DNA from: Sphingomonas profundi
GTDB lineage: Bacteria > Pseudomonadota > Alphaproteobacteria > Sphingomonadales > Sphingomonadaceae
Assembly: GCF_009739515.1 (NCBI RefSeq)
Contig: NZ_CP046535.1
Coordinates: forward strand, 3,767,501-3,831,500
Length of the DNA stretch: 64,000 nucleotides
Direction: 5' to 3'
In this document: piece by piece, positions 26,497-34,039 of the stretch
Position numbering within the stretch: position 1 is the stretch's first letter
How the letters are laid out: each line of letters opens with the position of its first letter
Program-made: the position numbers and the translations under genes
Notes under the pieces: generated by a model
What the model was told of the DNA's origin: nothing
The model's database searches: none
Seen by the model: the letters and a program-made list of their open reading frames with translations, nothing else

Positions 26497-26538
26497 GCCT
26501 GTCTCCCCTTCCTGAACCACGCTCGTCCACGGCGCGCT

Positions 26539-26552
26539 AAGTGGATACACGT
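26539..26552 (-). promoter_or_regulatory. Candidate GntR-type operator, copy 1
   Basis: Read on the minus strand it is ACGTGTATCCACTT. It lies 43 nt before the TonB receptor start at 26496. It shares GTG-Y-R-T-S-CA with four other intergenic sites in this module. Confidence 0.4.
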
Positions 26553-26718
26553 CTGAGGCTTCCCAGTGTGCCTGTCAATATAGGACTTATACGCCCCTCC
26601 GCTTTTTCAGACGTGGCACCGTGCGAGGAAGTGGACCAAGCCGGACCGTAGATGCCGACGTAGCTTCGATCATCGGGGAGTTGCCAGCCGCCGCGTCGTG
26701 TGAAAGGAAAGCCGGCAA

Positions 26719-26732
26719 AGGTGTATCCAGCA
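26719..26732 (+). promoter_or_regulatory. Candidate GntR-type operator, copy 2
   Basis: AGGTGTATCCAGCA ends 10 nt before the ATG of the TonB receptor at 26743, where a bound repressor would block initiation. It is the closest match to copy 1 (GTGTATCCA in both). Confidence 0.38.
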
Positions 26733-26742
26733 GGGGGGAGTG

Positions 26743-28995
26743 ATGCGGAACTTTGTATATGCGTGCGCGGTGATCGGATGCGGCACGGCGGCATCCGCGC
26801 AGCCATCGGGCGGGGCTGCGGACGCCGCCGCGCAGCAGGGCAGGGTGCCGGCCGAGCAGGTGCCGGCGAGCGACGCTGACGGCGGCATCCAGGACATCGT
26901 CGTCACCGCGCAGCGCCGCGCCGAGAATCTTCAGGACGTGCCGATCACGATGAGCGTGCTGGGCGCATCCGAATTGCAGGCCGCCGGCATCGCCAATGTC
27001 GAGCAGGTCGCCAGGCTTACGCCGGGTCTGTTCGTCGGCAAGTTCGATACGCTCCGCCCGCAAGTCTATCTGCGCGGCGTCGGCAGCCGCGTGTTCGATC
27101 CGGGCTCGGAAGGGTCCGTCGGCATCTTCACCGACGAAAGCTATATGGGCCGCTTCTCCGGCTCGCTCACCGACGTGCTCGATGTCGAGCGGATCGAGGT
27201 GCTGAAGGGCCCGCAGGGCACGCTGTACGGCCGCAACACCATCGCCGGCGCGATCAACATCATCACCCGCGCGCCCACCGACACGTTCGAGGGCTATGCC
27301 GAGGCGAGCTACGGCAATTACAACCAGTATGACGTGCGCGGCGCGGTGTCCGGCCCGCTCAGCGACACCGTGCGCTTCCGCATCGCCGCCCGCACCGGGC
27401 ACCGGGACGGCTTCTCGCGCAACACCGCCAGCGGCCGGCGCGGCAACGGCGACGACGGAGACGTCATCCGCGCCCGTCTCGCCGCCGATGTGACGGAGCG
27501 TCTGACGGTCGACCTGATCGGCGAGTATCAGCATGCCAGCCTGCCCGGCCTGCTCCAGGAATCGACCGGCTCGCGCCAGTTCCTGCAGGCGGCGTCCTCG
27601 CCATCCTACACGCCGACGCCGGACAAATATTCCGAGGCCTATAATATCGACGGCTACAGCCGCCGCAGCATCTACAGCGGCGTCGGCAAGATCGCGTGGC
27701 GGGGCGATGCGGTGACGCTGAACAGCATCACCTCCTATCGCCGCAGCACCATCGGCCAAGCCTACGATCTCGACGCGACGCCGCGCAATATATGGACCTT
27801 CGACTATCGCGAACGCTCGCGCCAGTTCAGCCAGGAGGTGCGGCTATCCTCGTCCGACGACGGCGCGGCGACCTTCGGCGGCGCGATCGACTGGGTGCTG
27901 GGCGGCTATTACTATAACGAGCAGACCCGTCGCGCGGACCACTTCAATCTGGGTGCCGACTCGATCTTCGCGACAAACCAGGCCGCGACCGAGGTGAACA
28001 CCTACGCCACGCGCATCAGCACGAAGAGTTATGCCGCCTTCGGGCAGATCACCGCGAACCTCACCGACACGCTGCACATCACCGCCGGCGGCCGCTACAC
28101 GCACGACAGGAAGGCGGCGGTGATCACCACGACCACGACATCGACGATCCCGCCAAGCTACTATCCCGGCTTCACGGTGCGGCCGGGCAAGAGCTGGTCG
28201 TCGTTCGATCCGAAGCTGACGATCGATTACCAGCTCTCGCGCCGGATACTGGCCTATGCGACCGCAAGCCGCGGGTTCAAGAGCGGCGGCTTCCAGTATA
28301 ACAGCACCAACGCCGCGCTGGCGGCGGTGGTGTTCAACCCGGAGCGTGCGTGGACCTATGAGGCGGGCCTGAAATCCCAGTTCCTCGACAACAAGGTGCA
28401 GTTGAACGTCGCCGCTTTCTATTACGACTACAAGAATCTGCAGCTGCCGCTGTTCGTGCTGCTGCCGCCACCCGCGCCGGCCGGTTCCGGCAGCAACGTG
28501 ATATCGAACGCCGCCAAGAGCACGATCAAAGGCATCGACGCGACGACGCTGATCGCGGTCACGCCCGAGTTCACGCTGAGCGGCGGCGTCTCCTATCTCG
28601 ACGCGAAATATGATCGCTACGTCACCGGCACCGCCAATTATTCGGGCAACCGCATGATCCGCAGCCCCAAGTGGCAGGCCAACGCCGCCGCAAGCTACGA
28701 GACGCCGCTGAACGATGCGCTGAAGCTGAAGCTGCGCGGCGACTGGAGCTATACCAGCCGTATCTTCTTCGAGGCGGACGAGGGCGCGCGGCCGTTCACC
28801 AGCCAGGAAGGCTTCAGCCTGTTCAACGCGCGCGTCGGCCTGGCGGAGATCGACGATCGCTGGGCGGTGGAGGGCTGGGTCAGCAACATCGCCGACAAGC
28901 ACTACGTCAACACCGTCTTCTCGGTGCCCGTCACCGTGCTGCAGGTGTGGTCGCTGCCCCGCACCTATGGCGGCACGGTACGCTATCGCTTCTGA
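26743..28995 (+). CDS. TonB-dependent receptor
   Basis: A 750-residue outer-membrane receptor with a short signal peptide cleaved after ASAQ, a TonB-box-like IQDIVVTAQRR near residue 50, the plug segment RIEVLKGPQGTLYGRNTIAGAIN and a long barrel that ends GGTVRYRF. ATG at 26743 has a run GGGGGGAG just upstream; a GTG one codon earlier is also possible. It is divergent from the receptor at 24220 and monocistronic, ending at a strong hairpin. It likely supplies the same catabolic module with substrate. Confidence 0.92.
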   Translation: MRNFVYACAVIGCGTAASAQPSGGAADAAAQQGRVPAEQVPASDADGGIQDIVVTAQRRAENLQDVPITMSVLGASELQAAGIANVEQVARLTPGLFVGKFDTLRPQVYLRGVGSRVFDPGSEGSVGIFTDESYMGRFSGSLTDVLDVERIEVLKGPQGTLYGRNTIAGAINIITRAPTDTFEGYAEASYGNYNQYDVRGAVSGPLSDTVRFRIAARTGHRDGFSRNTASGRRGNGDDGDVIRARLAADVTERLTVDLIGEYQHASLPGLLQESTGSRQFLQAASSPSYTPTPDKYSEAYNIDGYSRRSIYSGVGKIAWRGDAVTLNSITSYRRSTIGQAYDLDATPRNIWTFDYRERSRQFSQEVRLSSSDDGAATFGGAIDWVLGGYYYNEQTRRADHFNLGADSIFATNQAATEVNTYATRISTKSYAAFGQITANLTDTLHITAGGRYTHDRKAAVITTTTTSTIPPSYYPGFTVRPGKSWSSFDPKLTIDYQLSRRILAYATASRGFKSGGFQYNSTNAALAAVVFNPERAWTYEAGLKSQFLDNKVQLNVAAFYYDYKNLQLPLFVLLPPPAPAGSGSNVISNAAKSTIKGIDATTLIAVTPEFTLSGGVSYLDAKYDRYVTGTANYSGNRMIRSPKWQANAAASYETPLNDALKLKLRGDWSYTSRIFFEADEGARPFTSQEGFSLFNARVGLAEIDDRWAVEGWVSNIADKHYVNTVFSVPVTVLQVWSLPRTYGGTVRYRF

Positions 28996-29007
28996 GCCGG
29001 CCGTCCT

Positions 29008-29040
29008 CGTCGTCGCCGGGCTAGGCCCTCGGCGACGACG
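29008..29040. terminator. Bidirectional terminator hairpin
   Basis: An 11-bp perfect stem (CGTCGTCGCCG at 29008-29018 with CGGCGACGACG at 29030-29040) encloses an 11-base loop. It lies in the 54-base gap between the TonB receptor and the convergent flavoprotein gene. No T run follows, as is common in GC-rich genomes. Confidence 0.65.
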
Positions 29041-29049
29041 GAGTCCCGA

Positions 29050-30252
29050 TCAGAACGGCCCCTTCGGCTCCAGCCCGAAACGCTCCTGCCCGACCATCGC
29101 GTAGATGGCGGGCACGTCGAGGCTGGCGTGGCGCGCAGCCGCGTTGATGTCGCGCCAGTATCGCTGGATCGGGCTGTCCAGCGCCGCCGAAGCCGCGCCC
29201 GCCCCCTCGAACAGCAGATTGACCGCGTCGGAGGCGGCGCGCGCGGCGAAGGCGATGTCGCGACGGATGCGGATGCGTGCGGCGTCGCTCGGCGCCTCGC
29301 CCGCCGCGACCTGCGCCTCGAACGGCGCGAGATCGGCGAGGAGCAGCGCCATCGCCGCATCGATCAGCGCCGATGCCTGCCCCACACGCTGCTGCGCGTC
29401 CTGTCCCTGCGCGACGCCGACCGGCGCACCGGGCTTGAGCGAGGTCTTCACCTTGGCCTTCATCGCCTCCACGAACCAGTCGAGCGCACCCTGCGCCATG
29501 CCCAGCAGCGGTGCGACCAGCGTCACCGCGCCCAAGGTGGTGAAGGCGAACTCCGCCATCGGATTGTCCGGCACCGCGCGCCCCGGCATCGTCCGCTTGA
29601 CCACGTCCGAGAACAGCAGGGTCCGCGCGGCGGGCACGAAGACGGGCGCGTCGGCGACCAGCGTCTTGCTGCCGGTTCCCTGCATGCCGGCCACGTGCCA
29701 GCTGTCCTGATCGATGGACAGGGCGTCGCGCGGCACCATGAACCAGCCGACGCCCTGACCCTCCGGCAGCAGGGCGGAGACGAACAGCCAGTCCGAATTG
29801 TCGCAATTGCTGGCGAACGGCCAGCGCCCGCTGATCGCGTAGCCGCCTTCGACCGCCGCACACGAGCCGGTGGGCACGAACGTTCCGGTGACGAGGTGAT
29901 CGGGCGCGCGGCCCCAGATCGCCGCCTGCGCCTCGAGCGGCCAGTAGCAGGCGAGCCACGCGTTGACGTTGGCGATCGAGGTGCACCAGCTGGTGCTGCC
30001 GCACCCGCGGGCCAGCTCGAAGCCGACGCGCAGCATCGCGCTCGGCCCATGTTCGTAGCCGCCGAAGCGCTTGGGTTGGCCCAGCCGCAGCAGTCCGGCC
30101 TCGCGCAGAAGCGCGATCGTATCCGGCGATACGCGGCGATCGCGCTCGGTCTGCGCGGCACGCTCCGTCAGCACCGGGCGCAACGCGGCGGCGCGCGCGA
30201 CGAGCTCGTCCACCGTGGGCACGTCGATCTCGATCCGTCGCATCACGTTCAT
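29050..30252 (-). CDS. Acyl-CoA-dehydrogenase-fold flavoprotein (group D monooxygenase/HsaA-like)
   Basis: A 400-residue protein with the acyl-CoA dehydrogenase fold and the C-terminal domain (Acyl-CoA_dh_2) found in two-component flavin-dependent monooxygenases such as HsaA, HpaH and DszC. Visible features are the N-terminal helices, the GCGSTSWCTSIANVNAW segment near residue 80, the middle beta domain with GYAISGRWPFASNCDNSDW, and the last helices with FEGAGAASAALDSPIQRYWRD. The catalytic Glu of acyl-CoA dehydrogenases is not evident. It probably hydroxylates a phenolic ring ahead of meta-cleavage; a flavin reductase partner is not adjacent. ATG at 30252 has GGAGG 5 nt upstream. It is divergent from a LysR gene. 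Confidence 0.78.
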   Translation of the reverse strand: MNVMRRIEIDVPTVDELVARAAALRPVLTERAAQTERDRRVSPDTIALLREAGLLRLGQPKRFGGYEHGPSAMLRVGFELARGCGSTSWCTSIANVNAWLACYWPLEAQAAIWGRAPDHLVTGTFVPTGSCAAVEGGYAISGRWPFASNCDNSDWLFVSALLPEGQGVGWFMVPRDALSIDQDSWHVAGMQGTGSKTLVADAPVFVPAARTLLFSDVVKRTMPGRAVPDNPMAEFAFTTLGAVTLVAPLLGMAQGALDWFVEAMKAKVKTSLKPGAPVGVAQGQDAQQRVGQASALIDAAMALLLADLAPFEAQVAAGEAPSDAARIRIRRDIAFAARAASDAVNLLFEGAGAASAALDSPIQRYWRDINAAARHASLDVPAIYAMVGQERFGLEPKGPF

Positions 30253-30337
30253 GGCATCCTCCGCATCACATGTCCGAAGACGAGAATGACGCACATGCGG
30301 CGCGCTGAAAAATGCGTCGAGCCGATCGCAGCATCGG

Positions 30338-30352
30338 CAATCTCGATGATTG
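30338..30352. promoter_or_regulatory. Candidate LysR operator
   Basis: CAATC-TCGAT-GATTG is a perfect inverted repeat with a 5-base spacer and fits the LysR T-N11-A pattern. It is in the 131-base gap between the divergent flavoprotein and LysR genes, 31 nt before the LysR start. Confidence 0.45.
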
Positions 30353-30383
30353 AGCCGGCTGGCATCGTCGTACAGAATGGCTC

Positions 30384-31304
30384 GTGGCTGATTTCGATCT
30401 CAACCTGCTCCGCCCGCTGGACGCGCTGCTGCGCGAGCGCAGCGTCACGCGCGCGGCGCACCTGCTCGGCATCAGCCAGCCGACGATGAGCGGGATGCTG
30501 GCGCGGCTGCGCGAGCAGCTACAGGATCCGCTGCTGGTGCGTGTCGGGCGCGCGATGGAGCTGAGCCCGCGCGCGGCCGGGCTGGCCGACGAGGTGCGGC
30601 AGACAATGCTGCGCGTCGGCCAGCTGACCACGCCGCTCACGCCGTTCGACCCGGCCGCGGCACGGCGTCACGTGCGGATCATGACGTCCGAGTTCGGCCT
30701 GTTCCTGGTGTTGCCGGACGTGTTCGCCCGCGCGGGCACGCTGGCCCCCGGCGTGACATTCGAGACCGTGCCGATCGATCGCCCGGTGCGTAGCGTCTTC
30801 GCCGGCGAGGTCGACCTGTGCCTCACCGGCGACATCCTGCAGGAGGTGGCGGGCGAGATGGCCGACGCGGTCCGCACCCAGGTGCTGGCGGAAGATCGCT
30901 TCGTCGCGGTCGTCGACGCGGATCACCCGCTGGACGGGGCCGCGACCCTCGATCAACTGCTCGCCTACCCGCACGTCGCCACGCAATTCCCGGGCAGTCG
31001 GTGGACGGTCGAGGACATCGGCATGAGCGGCCTGTCCGAACGGCATCCGCCGCGGGTGCGCGTCGCCAGCTTCCTGGCGATCGGGCGGATGGTGCGGGGG
31101 ACGGATGCCGTGGGCATCATCCCCGCCCGCCTGGCCGATCTGGCGTTGGCCGGCGGCGGCCTGCGCACGGTGACGCTACCCGCCGGCTTCCGCGGCGTCT
31201 CGATCCGGCTGCTGTGGCACGCGCGCCTTGATGCCGATCCCGCGCAGACGTGGTTGCGCGGCCTGATCGTCGCGGCGTGCGCGAACCTCACACGATCGGC
31301 GTGA
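30384..31304 (+). CDS. LysR-family transcriptional regulator (NodD-like)
   Basis: A 306-residue regulator with the N-terminal helix-turn-helix (FDLNLLRPLDALLRERSVTR, then LGISQPTMSGMLARLRE) and an effector-binding domain from about residue 90. The opening and the SQPTMS recognition helix match the NodD/LinR/PcpR branch that responds to aromatic compounds. The start is GTG at 30384. It is divergent from the flavoprotein monooxygenase gene and a perfect inverted repeat lies between them, so that gene is the likely target. Its end overlaps the convergent FAH hydrolase gene by 17 nt. Confidence 0.87.
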   Translation: MADFDLNLLRPLDALLRERSVTRAAHLLGISQPTMSGMLARLREQLQDPLLVRVGRAMELSPRAAGLADEVRQTMLRVGQLTTPLTPFDPAAARRHVRIMTSEFGLFLVLPDVFARAGTLAPGVTFETVPIDRPVRSVFAGEVDLCLTGDILQEVAGEMADAVRTQVLAEDRFVAVVDADHPLDGAATLDQLLAYPHVATQFPGSRWTVEDIGMSGLSERHPPRVRVASFLAIGRMVRGTDAVGIIPARLADLALAGGGLRTVTLPAGFRGVSIRLLWHARLDADPAQTWLRGLIVAACANLTRSA

Positions 31305-32190
31305 TCAGCCTGCCGAGGCCGGCGATCTCGATGACTACCTCGTCGCCCGGCTTCAGATATTCGGGCGGCTTGCGCCCATGGCCGACGCCGGCGCCGGTGC
31401 CGGTGGCGATCACGTCGCCGGGCAGCAGCGTCATGATCGCGCTGAGATGCTCGATGATGGCGGCGACGCCGTAGATCATGTGGCGCGTGTTGGTGTCCTG
31501 CTTGGTCACGCCGTTGACGGTCAGGTGGACGTCGACATTCTGCGGATCGGCCACGAACCGCGCGGGCAGCAGATAGGGGCCGAACGGGCAGAAGCCGTCG
31601 AAGGCCTTGTGGCGCACCCAGTCCACGCCGATCGGCGGACGGCTCGCCAGCCAGTCGCGTGCCGACAGGTCGTTCAAATTGGCATAGCCGGCGATGACGT
31701 CCAGCGCCTCGGCCGCGGCCACGTGGCGGCATTCGGTGCCGATCACCACCGCCAGTTCGGCCTCATAGTCCATCAGGCTGACGCCGGGCGGCCTGGCGAC
31801 GGGGTCGCCGGATCCGCGGATCGTGGTGTTGGCGGGCTTGAGGAAGGCGTAGGGATATTCGGGCACCATCGGGATCGGCATCTCGGCGACGTGATCGTGA
31901 TAGTTGGCGCCGATGCAGACGATCTTGCCCGGCAGCGCCAGCGGCGCGCGGAACTTCGCCTCCCCGGCGGATCGGCCGCCCGAGAAGTTCGCCGCCGCCA
32001 CCGCCGCATCCAGCGCCTGCGACGCCGCCGTCCAGTCCTGAAGCAGCGGCATCAGGTCCGTCCCCGCAGCCAGCGCGCCCGCATCCGCGCCCAGCACTTG
32101 TGCGAGCGGCAGCAGCCGCCCGCCTTGCTCCACCACGGGCAGCGCGACGCCGCCGTCTTCGATCACGGCCAGTCTGTAGACGTCACTCAT
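31288..32190 (-). CDS. Fumarylacetoacetate hydrolase family protein
   Basis: A 300-residue FAH-fold enzyme. The metal site carboxylates are in MDYEAELAVVIG (near residue 150), and the GDVIATGTGAGVGHGRKPPEYLKPGD segment closes the active site. FAH-family enzymes hydrolyse C-C bonds of 1,3-diketo acids, or decarboxylate and isomerise meta-cleavage products. It is in a three-gene leftward unit with 4-oxalocrotonate tautomerase and a WrbA-type quinone reductase, which fits processing of ring-cleavage products. The exact reaction is not fixed. Confidence 0.82.
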   Translation of the reverse strand: MSDVYRLAVIEDGGVALPVVEQGGRLLPLAQVLGADAGALAAGTDLMPLLQDWTAASQALDAAVAAANFSGGRSAGEAKFRAPLALPGKIVCIGANYHDHVAEMPIPMVPEYPYAFLKPANTTIRGSGDPVARPPGVSLMDYEAELAVVIGTECRHVAAAEALDVIAGYANLNDLSARDWLASRPPIGVDWVRHKAFDGFCPFGPYLLPARFVADPQNVDVHLTVNGVTKQDTNTRHMIYGVAAIIEHLSAIMTLLPGDVIATGTGAGVGHGRKPPEYLKPGDEVVIEIAGLGRLITPIV

Positions 32191-32247
32191 ATCGCTCCCC
32201 CCAAGCGCGCGGTCGCGTGCCGCCGCGCGTGTCTGCGTTCACGGCGG

Positions 32248-32433
32248 TCAGCCGTCGGCCTTGCTCTTCAGCCCGATGCCCCAATGCTGCGGCTCGACCT
32301 CCGTCAGGATCACGCGCACCGACTGTTCCGGCACGCCCAGCGCGTCGATCGCGGCCTGCGCCAGTCCGCGCATCAGGGCGCTCTTCTGATCCGGCGTCCG
32401 CCCGGCGAGGAGTTGCACGTTGATGAGTGGCAT
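32248..32433 (-). CDS. 4-oxalocrotonate tautomerase
   Basis: A 61-residue small tautomerase that interconverts 2-hydroxymuconate and 2-oxohex-3-enedioate in the meta-cleavage pathway. After removal of Met the catalytic Pro1 leads PLINVQLLAGR, Arg11 is present, and SVRVILTEVEPQHWGIG supplies Arg39, with Trp at the position of Phe50. It is followed by the FAH gene and preceded by the quinone reductase gene. Together with the decarboxylase at 40426 and the dehydrogenase at 34040 it completes the 4-oxalocrotonate branch, although it lies in a different operon. Confidence 0.9.
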   Translation of the reverse strand: MPLINVQLLAGRTPDQKSALMRGLAQAAIDALGVPEQSVRVILTEVEPQHWGIGLKSKADG

Positions 32434-32444
32434 GGCGTGCTCCC

Positions 32445-33041
32445 TCAGGCGATGTGGCGCGCGGCGAGCGTGGCGACGTGGCGGCCGAGGAAGCGCGCCC
32501 CGTCGAGATCGGCGCTGCCCGGCATCCGGCTGCCGTCCGTATCGGACAAGGTGGACGCACCGTAGGGGCTGCCGCCTTTCACCGCCTCCAGCCCCATCTG
32601 CCCCTGGAAGCTGTAGGGCAGGCCGCTGACCATCATGCCGTGGTGCAGCAGGGTCGTCAGGATCGAGAACAGGGTCGTCTCCTGTCCGCCATGCTGGGTG
32701 GCGGTGGACGTGAAGGCCGCACCGATCTTGCCGACCAGCGCACCGCGCATCCACAGGCCCCCGGTCTGATCCCAGAATTGCGCCATCTGCGCGGGCACCC
32801 GCCCGAAGCGGGTGGGCGCGCCGACGATGATCGCGTCATAGTCCGGCAGTTCGTCCACCGAGGCGAGCGGGGCGGCCTGATCGAGCTTGTAGTGCGACGC
32901 CTGCGCCACATCGTCCGACACCAGCTCCGGCACGCGACGCACGTCGACCTGCGCGCCGCCTTCGCGCGCGCCGTCGGCCACCGCGCCGGCCATCGCCTCG
33001 ACGTGCCCGTAGCTCGAATAATAGAGGACCAGCAGCTTCAC
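32445..33041 (-). CDS. wrbA: NAD(P)H:quinone oxidoreductase, WrbA type
   Basis: A 198-residue flavodoxin-fold FMN enzyme that reduces quinones by two electrons. It shows the FMN loop [12 protein letters not shown] at residues 7-18, [20 protein letters not shown] near residue 77, and [10 protein letters not shown] near residue 113, all WrbA hallmarks. GTG at 33041 has GGGAG 7 nt upstream. It heads the leftward unit with tautomerase and FAH hydrolase. It probably keeps catechol or hydroquinone intermediates reduced. An operator-like palindrome and a promoter precede it. Confidence 0.9.
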   Translation of the reverse strand: MKLLVLYYSSYGHVEAMAGAVADGAREGGAQVDVRRVPELVSDDVAQASHYKLDQAAPLASVDELPDYDAIIVGAPTRFGRVPAQMAQFWDQTGGLWMRGALVGKIGAAFTSTATQHGGQETTLFSILTTLLHHGMMVSGLPYSFQGQMGLEAVKGGSPYGASTLSDTDGSRMPGSADLDGARFLGRHVATLAARHIA

Positions 33042-33056
33042 CCGACGACTCCCGAT

Positions 33057-33070
33057 AAGTGGACGCACTT
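33057..33070 (-). promoter_or_regulatory. Candidate GntR-type operator, copy 3
   Basis: AAGTGCGTCCACTT on the minus strand is nearly palindromic (AAGTG-N4-CACTT). It lies between the proposed -10 and the start of wrbA, a good position for repression. Confidence 0.48.
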
Positions 33071-33096
33071 TTGCGATGTCGCCTCCGGGCTGTCAA
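33068..33096 (-). promoter_or_regulatory. Candidate wrbA operon promoter
   Basis: On the minus strand TTGACA (33091-33096) is followed after 17 nt by CAAAAG (33068-33073). The -35 is perfect and the -10 weak. The start of wrbA is 26 nt downstream. Confidence 0.4.
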
Positions 33097-33166
33097 GGTG
33101 GCCACGAAGGCGATTCGCCAAGGTTCGGGATACAGAGCGACGATACCCCCTGCCGGTGCTTGACCG

Positions 33167-33180
33167 ACGTGCATCCAGTG
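33167..33180 (+). promoter_or_regulatory. Candidate GntR-type operator, copy 4
   Basis: ACGTGCATCCAGTG lies 14 nt before the GntR start and just after a TTGACC hexamer (33160-33165). The position suggests autoregulation. Confidence 0.38.
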
Positions 33181-33194
33181 GTAGGGTTCTTGCC

Positions 33195-33953
33195 ATGCCG
33201 TTGGGACCAGACATCCTCCAGCCGATCGACCGCGCCGACCGCCGCCGCACCGCCGTCGAGGTCTATGAGGCGCTGCAGTCGTCGATCCTCGCCGGGCGGC
33301 TGAAGCCTGGCACCGTGCTCAGCCAGGTCGAGGTCGCGCGCCTGCTCAACGTCAGCCGCACGCCGGTGCGCGAGGCGATGCGGATGCTGCAGGAAGGCGG
33401 CCTGCTGGTCGGCGAGCCGAACTATCGCAGTCGCGTTCTCGGCTTCGATCCCGAGGACATCGAGGCGCTCTACATGAAGCGCGTCGTGCTGGAGGCGATG
33501 GCCGTCTCGATCACGACCCGGCGGATGACGCCCGCCCTCCTCGCGGACCTGAAGGACGTCGTCGCGCAGCTGGAAAGCGACGAGGGCCACGAGGATTTCG
33601 AATGCTGGCAGCAGCTGCACCGCCGCCTGCATCATCTGATCGTCTCCGAAGCCGGCACGGCGCTGGTCGAGGAGCTGGCCTCGCTGGAACTGCGCAGCGG
33701 GCGCTACCAATCGGCCAGCAAGGGCGCGCACCTGCCGGGCTGGTGGATGCGTGGCGAGGCGGAACACCGCGCACTGCTCGATGCCATAGCGAAGGGCGAT
33801 GCACTGGCGGCGGGCGAATTGTCGGCGCGTCATCTCGCGCGCACCGCGCTGGAACTGCTGGCCGCGCTCGCCCCGGAATATGATTCGTCGCGGCTGCGCG
33901 AGAGCCTGCGTTTCGCGATCAGCGGTGCGGCGGCATCGGGCAAGCGCCACTGA
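33195..33953 (+). CDS. GntR-family transcriptional regulator (FCD domain)
   Basis: A 252-residue regulator. Residues 20-85 form the GntR winged helix-turn-helix with SQVEVARLLNVSRTPVREAM. Residues 95-230 form an all-helical FCD effector domain with the metal/ligand histidines and acidic residues spread over three helices (including HRRLHHLIV and AEHRALLDAI). The ATG at 33195 is chosen because upstream in-frame sequence covers the divergent promoter region. It lies between the wrbA trio and the meta-cleavage operon, with candidate operators on both sides and before its own start, so it is the likely regulator of both. Confidence 0.87.
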   Translation: MPLGPDILQPIDRADRRRTAVEVYEALQSSILAGRLKPGTVLSQVEVARLLNVSRTPVREAMRMLQEGGLLVGEPNYRSRVLGFDPEDIEALYMKRVVLEAMAVSITTRRMTPALLADLKDVVAQLESDEGHEDFECWQQLHRRLHHLIVSEAGTALVEELASLELRSGRYQSASKGAHLPGWWMRGEAEHRALLDAIAKGDALAAGELSARHLARTALELLAALAPEYDSSRLRESLRFAISGAAASGKRH

Positions 33954-33963
33954 GATGAAATAG

Positions 33964-33980
33964 GACGTGCACGCACTTTC
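33964..33980 (-). promoter_or_regulatory. Candidate GntR-type operator, copy 5
   Basis: On the minus strand it contains AAGTGCGTGCACGT, differing from copy 3 at three positions. It ends 3 nt before the -35 of the meta-cleavage operon promoter. Confidence 0.42.
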
Positions 33981-33983
33981 CAG

Positions 33984-34012
33984 TTGCGGCCTGCCGTGAT
34001 GGGACGTATACA
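33984..34012 (+). promoter_or_regulatory. Candidate meta-cleavage operon promoter
   Basis: TTGCGG (33984-33989) and TATACA (34007-34012) are spaced by 17 nt. The first start codon is 27 nt downstream, at 34040. Confidence 0.5.
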
Positions 34013-34039
34013 ACCATTCACGAGAGGGAGAGGTATCCG

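Larger units (their letters stand above)
26497..26742. other. Divergent TonB receptor promoter region
   Basis: A 246-base gap between two divergent TonB receptor genes. It contains two copies of the AnGTGYRTSCA element (26539-26552 and 26719-26732) and AT-richer DNA around 26575-26592. The hexamer TTGACA occurs at 26573-26578 on the minus strand but without a clear -10 at the right distance. Confidence 0.5.

Noticed and set aside
26573-26578. TTGACA on the minus strand as -35 of the TonB receptor at 24220
   Set aside because: No acceptable -10 hexamer 15-19 nt downstream; kept only as a note in the intergenic entry.
32427-33194. Upstream in-frame extension of the GntR gene
   Set aside because: It would run antisense through wrbA and through the promoter region; the ATG at 33195 gives a normal-length FCD regulator.
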